64,000 bases of DNA from Peltaster fructicola. Its lineage: Eukaryota; Ascomycota; Dothideomycetes. The position numbers and the translations under genes were made by a program. This document shows, in pieces, positions 34,090 through 44,205 of the stretch; the first letter of the stretch is position 1, and each line of letters opens with the position of its first letter. A model generated the notes under the pieces. It made no database searches. It was not told where the DNA came from and worked only from the letters and a program-made list of their open reading frames with translations. The stretch spans positions 1,303,501-1,367,500 of the forward strand of contig CP051140.1 of assembly GCA_001592805.2 (NCBI GenBank), in the 5' to 3' direction.

Positions 34090-35413
34090 GATTGGAGTCG
34101 AGGTGCTTAAGGAACGAAAGAGGAGCAACTTGAACGCAGGATGAAGGACATACTCCTGTCTTTATGCCCTCGTGCAAGCCTAGCCTACAGGATGTACCAC
34201 ACTCGGATGTACATGGTACATACCATCACTTTCGCTTTGGCTGGCTGGAGTCAACCCCTTGGCAATGTCCCCGTGCCATCGAGATATCGTCCTAGCTGAG
34301 AGTCAAACGAGGAGCTATGCGAAGTGGCATGCAGTGCCAAGGACATCGTCTAGACTCTGGTCGATGCGCTAGAAACTCTGTGGGGGAAAGCTGGGGTAGG
34401 TTGTGGAGATCTATGGACTCGATCAGACGGGCAAGACCGACAATATCGTTGTAGATTGTACAAGCGCAGACGCTATGTACTCGGCTGATGTACGTCCTCA
34501 TGGCACCCTAACCACGAGGAGTGTCAATCTGTGTATGGCACGTGTGCATGAACCAGATCGACAGTTGCAGCTATTAGTGCCAAGAGCTTGGATGCACTGG
34601 GCGAAGGACTAATAGCTGCAAGTCGACTACCCGTAGTGTTTGCCGTGAGGAGTCGAGGACACTGGTCGCGAGCGATACATGGTCGCAGATCCTATTGCAG
34701 CTGGCGCTCATGCCTTGTAACGGAGGTTGCGCTGCTTTGAGACAGAGCTCTCACGATGCTCAAAGTCGGGTAAGCGAGGGCGAAAGGTTGTGGCAGGGTT
34801 CGTATTTTGCTATGAAGAACGTCTGTCCGTGGCAAATACGAGTATAGTCATGCCATTTGCATCGAGATTGCTGTGCCGGCGGATCAATGGTATGTTGACC
34901 ACAAAGAGGACTGAGTGATCGTCGAATGGACGTGATCTCCCAGCCTTACGTTCCTGCTGCAGCTCGTTTGAAGTGTACTGTGAGTTGCGTTTGGATCTCC
35001 TGGAGGATCGCTCCCAAGCCAGTGTCATGGAAAGCCACTTTTGGCACAAAATCCCGCAGTGCATGGAGTTATTCCCGGCGGATGACAAACGCCTCGAGTA
35101 GATTGGTGTGCATCGTCCTTATGAGCTCAGTCAGGTGTACAGCGGCGGAAGTGGTAAATTGCAGTCTCATTGCAGATGCAGCAACAGTATCCTGTCACTG
35201 GTATGAGGTCTAACTGCAATATGGTCGATCATTACCAGCTCCAGTCAGTAGGTTTAGTACTTCCGTTCGGAGGTGGGGAGGTAGCACAGTACGAAAAGCT
35301 CAATGCCGACAGTTGAGAACATCTTCGGCAGGTACCAAGACCACTGCCACTGAAGATACGGCGGACAGGACTATTCAAAGTCTTGACGAGCTGAAATAAG
35401 CACTACTTTCGTT
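34090..35413. other. 1.3-kb intergenic region, transporter and cupin promoters
   Basis: Between divergent starts. The minus and plus frames here (up to 95 codons) lack recognisable content. It presumably holds both promoters; no specific regulatory motif, RNA gene or repeat could be supported. Confidence 0.45.
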
Positions 35414-36013
35414 ATGGCGTCCTCAGATCCTCGCAAGCCAACAGCAAACCAGCTCTCCACCAATCTGCCGGGTCCAAGTGCATACTTGACGGGCCACGAC
35501 CAGAAGACTGCCAAAGCTGTCCTGCACTCCTCACGACCTGTCGAATGGCACAAGTATGACGACGACAAGCTGGGAATGAGTGTAGCATACACAACATCGT
35601 TCCCAGCCGACCTCAACCATGACGCCGACGTCAGTGCCCATGACAAGAAGATGGCCGAGTCCGGTGGTAAACTTGGCTTGGTGTCTGGAGGAGGGACAGT
35701 GCTGAGGTATGTGGACTTCGCTCCGGGCTACACCTGTATGATGCACCGCACACAGTCGGTGGACTATGGTATATTGATCGAAGGAGAGATCGAGAGCATA
35801 TTGGACTCTGGCGAAACGGTCCTGATGCGTCGAGGCGACGTGATGGTGCAGAGAGCAACAATGCATGCATGGCGGAATCCCAGTCAGACAGAGTGGGCGC
35901 GTATGATCTTCTGTCTGCAAGACTGCAAGCCACTGTTCATTGATGGACAGAGATTTGGCGAAGACCTAGGCCGTGGCACTGAAGGCATACCAGACAGTGG
36001 AAACGACAAGTGA
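35414..36013 (+). CDS. Cupin-domain protein
   Basis: Single exon, 199 residues from the ATG at 35414. The C-terminal half is one cupin barrel: GYTCMMHRTQSVDYGILIEGEIE (motif 1, with only one of the usual two His) and GDVMVQRATMHAWRN (motif 2, with the metal-ligand His and the family Asn). The N-terminal half resembles the wing found in fungal small cupins of unknown role. No signal peptide, so cytosolic. It may bind a metal but lacks the full set of ligands in motif 1, so catalysis is uncertain. Its TGA stop is followed with no gap by the stop of COX11 on the other strand. Confidence 0.85.
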   Translation: MASSDPRKPTANQLSTNLPGPSAYLTGHDQKTAKAVLHSSRPVEWHKYDDDKLGMSVAYTTSFPADLNHDADVSAHDKKMAESGGKLGLVSGGGTVLRYVDFAPGYTCMMHRTQSVDYGILIEGEIESILDSGETVLMRRGDVMVQRATMHAWRNPSQTEWARMIFCLQDCKPLFIDGQRFGEDLGRGTEGIPDSGNDK

Positions 36014-36778
36014 TCATCTAGCCATTGGCACAGGCGAGAGATGGCCGTCCTTGTCGTACTTGGCTCTGAAGAACGTATAGTTGAGCGTAATCGTGTCGAT
36101 GTTCTTCATATTAGGGTCCTTCAAGAAGTCCGGATCAATGTAGAAGAACACAGGCATATCCACCGTCTCTTGCTTGTTCAATCGCTGCTCTTCAAAACAG
36201 AAGCACTGGATCTTGCTGAAGTAGGGTGCGACTTGGGCAGGCGTTACACTGTAGGTCGCCACGCCAATGATGTCCTCGTCACTCTTATTCGTCGCCGTGT
36301 AGAACGCCAGAGCAGTTTCTCCAGGCAATATCCTGACTTCTCTTTGCTGTGGCGAAAACTTCCAAGGTAGGATGTCCGATGTCGAACCTTGAAACGTGAT
36401 ACGAAGTCGACGAGACGTGGTGACTGGGGTGAGTTTCGCAGCAACGTCTTCATCTGACTCGATTGGACCATGTACAGAGCTCTTGATCGGTTGGCCTCCC
36501 CATCCAGTCTGTTGACATATTGTCTTGTATAGCGGTACCGAGCCGTAGGACAGCGCAACAGTGCCAATGATGACCGATAAGGTGTAGTAAACGGTGGTGA
36601 GGTTCTTCGAATTATCTGCTTTGCGCTGCTGTCTGAAGCGTGCCATTTGTGCCATCGATGGCGCTGCTTGGCTCTGGCTGGTAGCTGTACGGCCTACGAG
36701 AGGTGCGCATGATTGGCATCTCCATTGCGGTCGACGTATTGTGAGCTCAAGCAGGCTGCGGTATGTAGGGGTCCTCAT
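36014..36778 (-). CDS. cox11: Cytochrome c oxidase assembly protein COX11 (CtaG)
   Basis: Single exon, 254 residues from the ATG at 36778. It delivers copper to the CuB site of Cox1 in the mitochondrial inner membrane. A basic presequence is followed by one membrane helix (VYYTLSVIIGTVALSYGSV), then the intermembrane-space domain with PLYKTICQQTGWGG, RRLRITFQ, LPWKFSPQQREV, PGETALAFYTATN and the copper-binding signature KIQCFCFEEQRL. The C-terminus DPDFLKDPNM and NYTFF complete the family. Nothing is missing compared with known COX11. It is tail-to-tail with the cupin gene at zero spacing and divergent from the HIT-finger gene, with only about 140 bases between start codons. Confidence 0.97.
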   Translation of the reverse strand: MRTPTYRSLLELTIRRPQWRCQSCAPLVGRTATSQSQAAPSMAQMARFRQQRKADNSKNLTTVYYTLSVIIGTVALSYGSVPLYKTICQQTGWGGQPIKSSVHGPIESDEDVAAKLTPVTTSRRLRITFQGSTSDILPWKFSPQQREVRILPGETALAFYTATNKSDEDIIGVATYSVTPAQVAPYFSKIQCFCFEEQRLNKQETVDMPVFFYIDPDFLKDPNMKNIDTITLNYTFFRAKYDKDGHLSPVPMAR

Positions 36779-36918
36779 TGCGATGATGTTTGCTGAGGTA
36801 CATTATTCTCGATGGATTTCTATGAAGTCTGCCGCGGAGGTGACTTCATCGGCTTGCCTCGCGGTGCTGTCTACACCCACGAACCCACAGCAAATCGCAT
36901 GAAGATGGTGCAGCGCGC

Positions 36919-37581
36919 ATGGCGGTGTTGTGTGAGCTCTGCAATGAAGCAGACTCTAAGTACAGATGTCCGGCCTGCGGGTTGAGATAGTGAGTGGTTG
37001 TCGAGCTTCAGATATTCAAGCTGATGCAATACAGTTGCTCGATAGCATGCTATAAACCACATAAAGCGCAGCACGAAGAGTCGAAGGCTCACACAGCAGA
37101 TACAACGACAATCGAGCCGACCCAAGCAAGAGTTGATCGACCAGGCACTACACGGCGTGTCCAGAAGCAGAGCTTCGCAGGATTCGAGCAAGATGCAGAG
37201 TTCCAACGCCTACTGCAGAGATATCCCAAGCTGCAGATACAACTGCAAGGTGTCTACGCATTGACTATGGATCCTGGGCCGGAAGAAGAGCGAGGATGGA
37301 ATCGACCACAACTACCGCTCATCGACCGAAGTAACACTGCGCAAAGAGGCGGTCGTGGACGAGGTCGATTCATGACACGAGGAAGAGGTGGGAGGAGTGC
37401 TCCGTATGAACCACCTGAAGGTCGACAACGTGGACGATGGTCGAAGGAGAAGGGAGACCTCGAAGCTATGTTCGTCATGCGGAAGGTTCAAGACGAATCA
37501 TCGAGCCAAGAGATGTCCGATGGTATGCAAGAATTCGTGGAACTCGTCAGAATGAGGTACGGAGATCGCAAGGATGCATAA
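36919..37581 (+). CDS. HIT-type zinc finger protein (Hit1/ZNHIT3- or Bcd1-like)
   Basis: Two exons, 36919-36989 and 37035-37581; the intron of 45 nt (donor GTGAGT, acceptor ATACAG, phase 2) rebuilds CGLRY|CSIACYKPHK. 205 residues. The first 40 residues are an HIT zinc finger: CELCNEADSKYRCPACGLRY, then CSIACYKPHKAQH, i.e. two interleaved zinc sites of the C-C/C-C/C-C/H type. The middle is Arg/Gly-rich (RGGRGRGRFMTRGRGGRSA), likely RNA-binding; the end is an acidic helical tail (SDGMQEFVELVRMRYG). HIT-finger proteins of this size help assemble box C/D snoRNPs. Which paralogue it is cannot be settled by eye. The first exon is only 71 nt and would be missed by frame searches. Confidence 0.9.
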
Positions 37582-38166
37582 GGTATGCCATGTCATTGCT
37601 GAGGCCCTCCTGGGTTGCACTCACTGGCATTGGACGGGGATTGTGTCTCATGACCATTTTGACAACAACCACGATTCTGCACTTTCCTTTCAGCATGCTG
37701 CTACCATGTATTCGATATTTCTGAGCAAAAGCCATCGCAAGACCACCAGCTCAATCACATGCTAAGGCAGTTCGCGGGATAAAACTCATCGCATGTGAAA
37801 GTCATGCCCGAGAGCCTCAGCAGAGAAGTGTGCGGGGACTTGATGGCTGTCATCCATCCGATCTTCCAACCAGCGTTCGCCTCTTCAAACTTTCCTCGTC
37901 TCGATGAACGCATGACCTCTTGCGATTGACCTGCACGGGCTAGTACATCATCTTCAGAGGACTGCCACCTCAGCATCTAATATCTGCTTGCTGCGAGCGG
38001 TGAGTTATACTTGGAGAGCTTTCTAGTAATTATCAGTTTATCTCTTCATCTGTTATGATCTCCTTCCTCTGTAGACGAACATAAGATGGATCGGTAGCTC
38101 GTCAGTTATATCCCACAGTCCCGCCGTCGTTTCTCCCGACCATTCGTCTCATCAGGCTCGAGCAAC
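37582..38166. other. Intergenic region upstream of the MpaB-like gene
   Basis: About 585 bases between two plus-strand genes. Short frames only; no RNA gene or repeat was recognised. Expected to contain the 3' UTR of the HIT-finger gene and the promoter of the next gene. Confidence 0.45.
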
Positions 38167-39659
38167 ATGGTCATAACGAACCCGTTCTACCGCAGGACGG
38201 AGAACACCAGGAGGTAAGTCGCTCCATCCATCAGACCATCAGCACGACTCACATTGACAGCAATTGGGGACACACATTCGAACTGACGCCAGAGCATCTG
38301 TCGCCTGAGCTGTACGAGCATCTACGGCATACATATGACGTGCTTGGAGAACAAGCACTCGACCGCGTCAATGAGATATCGCCTCCTACCACGAACATCA
38401 TCCCTCGAAACAACAGTCAACACAGCACTGATCTGCCTAAGACCACGGACGATTCGAAGACACAAGAGAAGAAACCTGCTGGACGAGATGTGTATCAGAT
38501 TTTGAAGGATAATCTCGAGAAAGACGAGCTGCTCAAGAAGTTCTGGACAGAGATTACTACAGTACCTGAATGGGTTGATTGGGAGCAGATTGCAAGAGGT
38601 CAAGATTGCTTCTACCGATATGGAGGTGCGAATCTGACGGGACTGGCATACATGTCACTTCTTGGTGGATTCGGAGCTGCAAAGATTGTTGAGACTCTTG
38701 CAAGGACAGGAGGATTCTCGACGAAGATCGCCAGGAACCGAATTTTCGAGACAACACAGTACATCCTTCAATGTACCCAGTCGATCGAAAGCCTGAGGCC
38801 CGACGGAGAAGCTTTTAAATCGACCGTTCGGGTCCGTCTACTTCATGCGTCTGTACGACATCGGATCATGAAGCTTGCGCAGACGAGACCAGAATATTAC
38901 AACGTTGAAGAGTACGGCATGCCGATCAACGACCTGGATGCTATCGGCACCATAGCGAGCTTCTCATCAACGCTGATCTGGCTCGCCTTACCACGACAAG
39001 GCATCTACATGAAGAAGCAGGAGATCGCCGACTATGTTGCTCTTTGGCGATACATTGCATACATGATTGGCGCTCCCACGGAAGGATACTTCGACACTGT
39101 GGACAATGCCAGACGCATCCTCGACAACATCATGCTGCACGAGATCAACCCATCACCAACCTCGAAGATCCTCGCCAGTAATATGATCAAAGCTCTGGCT
39201 GGCCAGGCACCGAGCTACGCATCCGCTGATTTTCTGATCGCCTCAGCACGATGGATGAACGGTAACGAACTAATGGACGCCCTGGGTCTGCCACGGCCGA
39301 GTATATACTACTGGGCACTCATGGCTGGGCAATGTGCTTTCTTCTGCTTCTTCTCGTACGCCGCACGACTATTCCCGAACTGGGACAAAGCAAAGAACGA
39401 GAGACTAAAGGGCGTCTTTTACAGAATCATTGTGCACTCGAAAGACGGTCTGAAAGGACAGGAGTCGATGTTCGATTTCAAGTACATACCCCAGTATAGT
39501 ACGATCACGGAGATGGCAGAAGCTGAGGAAGAGTACAAGACAACCGGATCGGTAGAATGGAGGAATTTGAGGTCATTCGTGATCCTTGTTGGCACTGTGA
39601 GTGCTATGACACTCTTGTCAGCTAAAGCCGTCAGTGTAGCTTGGAGCTTCTTAAGATGA
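38167..39659 (+). CDS. MpaB / rubber-oxygenase-like (DUF2236) membrane protein
   Basis: Two exons, 38167-38213 and 38261-39659; the intron of 47 nt (donor GTAAGT, acceptor TTGACAG, phase 2) gives MVITNPFYRRTENTRS|NWG. 481 residues. The core PEWVDWEQIARGQDCFYRYG and LTGLAYMSLLGGFGAAKIV, then ARTGGFSTKIARNRIFETTQY and VRLLHASVRHRIMK, is the ER-bound oxygenase mpaB / latex-clearing-protein fold (haem-binding His probably in HASVRHRI). A hydrophobic C-terminal segment (FVILVGTVSAMTLLSAKAVSV) and another near ALMAGQCAFFCFFSY suggest membrane attachment. Known relatives cleave polyprenyl chains, but no biosynthetic cluster surrounds this gene, so the substrate is unknown. Confidence 0.88.
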
Positions 39660-39729
39660 TGTATACATCAACGATAGCCGCAAAGCTGATGTTTGGCCGG
39701 TGGTGATGTTCTCGTTAGCTGCGTGATCA

Positions 39730-40933
39730 TCATGCCTTCCTTCGACTCGTCGTAGTTCGTCGTGTGCTGCCGGTGACCTCTACGCTCGTGTGGCCATCCG
39801 CGTAGACACCTCGCTGCACAGTAGCAGCATCATCCAGCTCCACACGACCGGTGACAGCCTCTGCCTTCTCTCTTGCCGCCTTGACACTGCCCTTCTTCTT
39901 CTCAACGTGCTCCCATTCGACCTTGTCTTCGCCAATACCCTTAGTGCCGAAAGGTGGATCGAATCTCTTTCGGATCGTCTGGACCATCTTGCTGAACCAA
40001 TAGTAGTTGAGCACGTTGAGCACGAGGTTACTGGCCAAATATGCACTTCCCAGCCACAGTGGCAGGTATCTCACACCCATGAAAGCTGTGGTCTGTCCTT
40101 GTGGATCTGACAGATCTCCCTCTCTTGCATAGGCTGTGAACTTCTCGAAGAGCCTTGGCTCGGTGTAGCCTCCTTGTATGGCCCTCCAGACATCGTAGAA
40201 GACCAAGACACTGCTGTAGGTACCCCAAACTAGACGACAGCAGAAGAACGTCAGGACCAAGAACGCTCCGTTCACAGCTTGAATGGTCGATCCGGTGAGT
40301 TCAAGCTTATCGCAGAACCAGTGGATGTTGAGGAATGGCGACGAAAGCTCGTATAGGAGGAATACTGGAGCCCAGTAGTACAAGAATGGTCGCTGCTGCG
40401 GTGTTAGCTCTTGATACGATGTGATCAATCATACTCACGAATCCGAACGAGAATACCGTGACTGCCGAGATTGCGTGCGCGAGCATGCCTGGTCCGAAGA
40501 TGTTGATGTAGAACGTACACATGTACAAGTCCCACAAGAAGTAGCCCAGTGCGAAACTCTGGCAGAGACCTGTCAGACCTGTGTATCCAAAGATTCTCAT
40601 CTCCCACTGATCACTCGATCGCCATTGCTTCCTCTCTTTATCGCCAAGGATCACTGCTAGCGATAAGATGCATATAAGGGTACTCTGAACAAAGCTGACC
40701 ACGTGGACATCCCAGTTGATTCGAGTGCGCTTGTTGAAGGATGCGTATCGCTTTGGCATGAAGGTCTTGTTCAGCCATGGTGAGACAACGATAAATATGA
40801 AGGTGTAGAAGGAGAGCGCGAATAGTACTTCGTGGCCGTGGTACTGGAGCGTGGGTAAGCTCAGTGTGGTTGAGATGGTCTCGAGAGCTCTGGCCAGAGG
40901 CTCGGGCAACTTGACTGCGAAAGGGTCAAGCAT
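39730..40933 (-). CDS. TLC-domain membrane protein (TMEM56/CLN8-like)
   Basis: Two exons, 40933-40439 and 40395 (or 40392)-39730; the intron (donor GTGAGT, branch GCTAAC) ends in CGCAGCAG, a tandem acceptor giving 386 or 385 residues (FGF-Q-RPFLYY or FGF-RPFLYY). Six or more membrane helices are visible (FALSFYTFIFIVVSPWL; VVSFVQSTLICILSLAVI; CQSFALGYFLWDLYMCTFYINIFG; HAISAVTVFSFGF; YYWAPVFLLYELSSPFLNIHWF; VNGAFLVLTFFCCRLVWG). The paired polar motif in LWDLY and the SPFLNIHWFCDK segment are typical of TLC proteins, a family that includes ceramide synthases. The charged C-terminal tail is cytosolic. It lacks the Lag1 motif of ceramide synthase, so it is the TMEM56-type branch, an ER lipid-related protein of unknown reaction. 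Confidence 0.9.
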
Positions 40934-41170
40934 TGCGGATGATATATCAAGGGTTCTGTGTTACTCGAACGAGTGACATGCGCAAGGAAGATGGCAATTG
41001 CTGTGGTTCCAGGGGTGTGATGATCTAGGCAGCTATCGAAATATGATGTAGGTTGGGATTTCCAGGGCCCTCGGTGCGCGAGATCGGCTTCAGATCGTCT
41101 TAAAGACCCCACTGAGCGGCTCTATGATTGACAGTCACAGACTCATGCAACACAGATCGGCGACAACCAT

Positions 41171-42478
41171 TCAATTCCACCAGAAGCTCACGCTGAAGCT
41201 TGTGCTGAGACTCTCGACGAAATGCCACCAGCCAGCAGGTATGTAGAGGCTCTCACCTGGATGAAGAATAATCTCTTGATATTGAGCTTTCGGCAATTCT
41301 GGAAAATCGTCAATCATGACGTCTCGATGCATGAAGCTGAGGTTGATCTGCGAGGTGTTTGCCATGCTAACCCCAGACTCGTCTGTCCCACGAGCATAGA
41401 GCTTTGAGGACTCTTCGGGAGCATAAAGTCGCACATACTTGTAGCCGACAACCTGGCAAAGGATGTTGTAGTATGGGTCTGTATGCAGAGGGCTGCGTGT
41501 GCCCTTGGGACCGAACCACGCGTTCAGTTGAGGTTGATCTAGCTGAGCAGGTCTCTGTGGTAGTGTTGCAGGAGCTGGAGGTGGCTCAGTATAGCAGTAG
41601 TCTGGCGTTCGGATATCGTTCAACAGGGCTGGCACTTGACCAAGAAGATCGTGTTGTGCGAGGTAGCCGATCTGCTCAGGCTTGTTTGGCAACACGAACG
41701 TCTCCAGATACTCCTTGAAGGGCATGATCCTCTGCGTCCAGTCATTGTCTGTATAGCTCTGGCCGATCTCTACAGGCACAAGACGACGACCTCCTATCGT
41801 CATCTTGAGTAGGTAGTTCGGATCCTGCCACAACTCGAGCGCTGGCCAGTCATCGAGTAAGTCAGTTATGACGAGTGGCTTGTTGCAAGTATCGATGTAT
41901 CGTTGGAACTCGTCGATTTCTGGAGCCGCTAACCTCGCTGCTGGCTGAGCACAATGCAAGGCAGCCGGCATCGTTATGTTGAATCTCAGATAGCAATCCT
42001 CCGTGTCTGCTGCCCATCTACTCAAGGTCTCCATTACTGTGCCAAAAAGTTCGCGTCTTCGAGGTTGACCTGACAGTGCAATACCCATGTCAAGTGCTGC
42101 TACGACATTCGAAAGCTGGTCGATGATGATTGCGTTGCTGCTATCTGGATTAGCTAGACGTGTGAATAGTCTCCCTTCAGATGTTTCCGTATCTCGCAGT
42201 AGCATCGCGGCCTTGTATAGACTGGCCTCCTCGTACATTCGTCGCCAGCATAGAGGGACATCACGGTACGGCCAAGCATGAAGCTTCTCGTGCGCGAGTT
42301 CAAGTACAGCGTCTGGATCTCGACTGACGAGATACAGAGCAGCACTGCCGCATGAGCTCAAGCTGTCGTCTGTCGAGCTGGTCCCGAGCACCTCGTAAAT
42401 GAGTGTTGCGAGTGTGCGGTATTGAGTAGCATCAGCCGCATCTCTCGGGAGACTTCGTTTACGCTTATTCGAAGTCAT
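41171..42478 (-). CDS. JmjC-domain (KDM8/JMJD5-like) Fe(II)/2-oxoglutarate oxygenase
   Basis: Single exon, 435 residues from the ATG at 42478. The C-terminal half is a JmjC/cupin_8 barrel: KPLVITDLLDDWPALELW, RRLVPVEIGQSY, FGPKGTRSPLHTDPYYNILCQ (His and Asp Fe ligands, with HTD), VGYKYVRLYAP (2-oxoglutarate region) and PGESLYIPAGWWHFVESL (third His ligand). All three iron ligands are present, so it is likely active. The N-terminal 190 residues are helical and lack a named domain, as in KDM8/JMJD5 relatives. In known members the activity is protein hydroxylation (arginyl) or related; the substrate here is not established. It shares a 340-base divergent promoter with the questin-oxidase-like gene. 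Confidence 0.9.
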   Translation of the reverse strand: MTSNKRKRSLPRDAADATQYRTLATLIYEVLGTSSTDDSLSSCGSAALYLVSRDPDAVLELAHEKLHAWPYRDVPLCWRRMYEEASLYKAAMLLRDTETSEGRLFTRLANPDSSNAIIIDQLSNVVAALDMGIALSGQPRRRELFGTVMETLSRWAADTEDCYLRFNITMPAALHCAQPAARLAAPEIDEFQRYIDTCNKPLVITDLLDDWPALELWQDPNYLLKMTIGGRRLVPVEIGQSYTDNDWTQRIMPFKEYLETFVLPNKPEQIGYLAQHDLLGQVPALLNDIRTPDYCYTEPPPAPATLPQRPAQLDQPQLNAWFGPKGTRSPLHTDPYYNILCQVVGYKYVRLYAPEESSKLYARGTDESGVSMANTSQINLSFMHRDVMIDDFPELPKAQYQEIILHPGESLYIPAGWWHFVESLSTSFSVSFWWN

Positions 42479-42818
42479 AGAGGTCGCTATAGCAGCAAAA
42501 TGGGGTTGCGATCTGGCCCATACTAGCTAAGCTTGGCCAGACACTGAGAGGTTTACCTAAGTATTGCACGAAAGTAGAGCTCGTCGTTGGCAGCACTCCG
42601 TGCTAGGCTGTTGGACGGGGACATCCGTGTGCGGCTCAACCCTCTAGCGAACTGCGGGGACCTCATCTGCCTCACTACATCATCGTCTGAGCACCTAATG
42701 GCAAAGAGTGTCTGCTGATTGACCTAGGCCTTGTGCTTTGATGCTGAGCACGAGGTCGTGTACAAGACTACTATACCGATCTACGCAAACGCAGCTTCTA
42801 ATTTGTTCCACATACAAG
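42479..42818. promoter_or_regulatory. Divergent promoter, JmjC gene and questin-oxidase-like gene
   Basis: About 340 bases between two divergent ATGs. No motif could be identified with confidence; small frames look like chance. Confidence 0.4.
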
Positions 42819-44113
42819 ATGTTCCAGTTCAGACTCCCTTCGTTACCGGACTTTAGCAGCTGGGCAGCACCAGTCATCAAGCTGCCACGAGTGGAGGTTC
42901 ATGATGTGGAAGAACGACCTGAGAAGCGAGCAAGGACGCTCAAGCACTTGATCAAGGCAGACTTTATAAATCACAGTATTCTCTACAGCCAGTTGAGATT
43001 CCACAACCATACTTCACACATCCTGGGCTCGGCCTACATCCTTGGAGCGGAGAGCGATGACCTTCAGGAGATCTACGACGCCGAAGCTCAGAGCTTAGAG
43101 CCCTGGGCAGATGCGCCCGGTGAAATATCAAAGCACGACTGGAGGGACTTTCTCGGGAAGAAGGAGTAAGTACACCCCGATGTGGTTGTAGTCGTAACTC
43201 ATGTTTCAGATATCAGCGCGCATGGGTGGACTTCTTCGAGGATCAGCTTGTCTCGCACAGCTACGACTGGCACTCACTGCTCAACGAGTTCCTGCTACAA
43301 GGCGAGCAGCCGCTGATCAACAACCTCATAGCGGGTCTGGCTCATCCACTAATACATCTCGGATATGCTCATGAGCTATCATCGCGAACGATAGCTATAG
43401 AGTCGCTGGCCTTGGCAGCATCTTGCTACAACGATCTGCACATATACCTTGACGATCCGAAGTACACTCGGCCAGCGAAGAAGCCTAGCGACAGCCTTTT
43501 CATCCTTCTCGACCGAGTAGCTCACGATGGCGCTTTCGACGGTGTGATTACCGACAAAGGTGCTGATGGTATCGACCAGCTACTAGCGAACGAGAAGGCT
43601 ACCGAAGCGGTGATTGAGTACTGGAACTCATGGGACATGATAAACCCTAAAGACCAGTTCGCCGAGAGTCAGAAGCTTGCTGTGGCATTACTAGTCGCTA
43701 CTCGGGACGCGAACGCGAAGGACAACGAGTATGACTTCTTCGCTGTCCATCTCTTGACCTCATCCCATGCCGTGCGGGTTCTTCTACCACTCATCCCGGC
43801 CAAATGGCACATCCCACTAGTCAGACAGTGGTGGTTGTTCACTCTGCTTGTCTACATTGCACAATCGCGGCCTGCTATCAATATCGATAGGATCAAGCTG
43901 GTCGAGCTCGATGGTCGAGATTGGAAGTTCGTGAGCAACAAGGCTGTGAAAGGCAGGCATCGCACGGATGCACACTATGTCAAGGCTTTACGAAGCATGC
44001 ATGAAGCGAGCAACACATGGAAAGATCCGAACAGATACTATCTTAAGGCCGCAGTGAAGTTCGCCGAGGAATTCGATGGTTGGGGAGGCTTTGGTTCTTC
44101 TGATACTAATTAG
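42819..44113 (+). CDS. Questin oxidase-like protein (DUF4243)
   Basis: Two exons, 42819-43165 and 43210-44113; the intron of 44 nt (donor GTAAGT, acceptor GTTTCAG, phase 2) rebuilds LGKKE|YQRAWVDFF. 416 residues. The pattern LKHLIKADFINHSILYSQLRFHNHTSHILGS, then LGAESDDLQEIYDAE and LAHPLIHLGYAHELSSRTIAIESLA, is that of the questin oxidase-like family, whose characterised members carry out Baeyer-Villiger-type ring cleavage in anthraquinone-derived pathways or an aflatoxin step (AflY). The His-rich helices probably line a pocket. No polyketide synthase or other cluster genes are near, so this is a stand-alone copy with unknown substrate. The first in-frame ATG with good context was used. Confidence 0.9.
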
Positions 44114-44205
44114 AGCATATGTACAATGCCTAATGATGCTGTTAAGCTGCGCTGGAACCACTACTTGTGCTGTGAGCTATGATACTTACATATGTGCGAC
44201 GTTTC

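Noticed and set aside
38167-44113. Secondary-metabolite cluster around the MpaB-like and questin-oxidase-like genes
   Set aside because: No polyketide synthase, NRPS, terpene synthase or pathway transcription factor nearby; neighbours are housekeeping genes.
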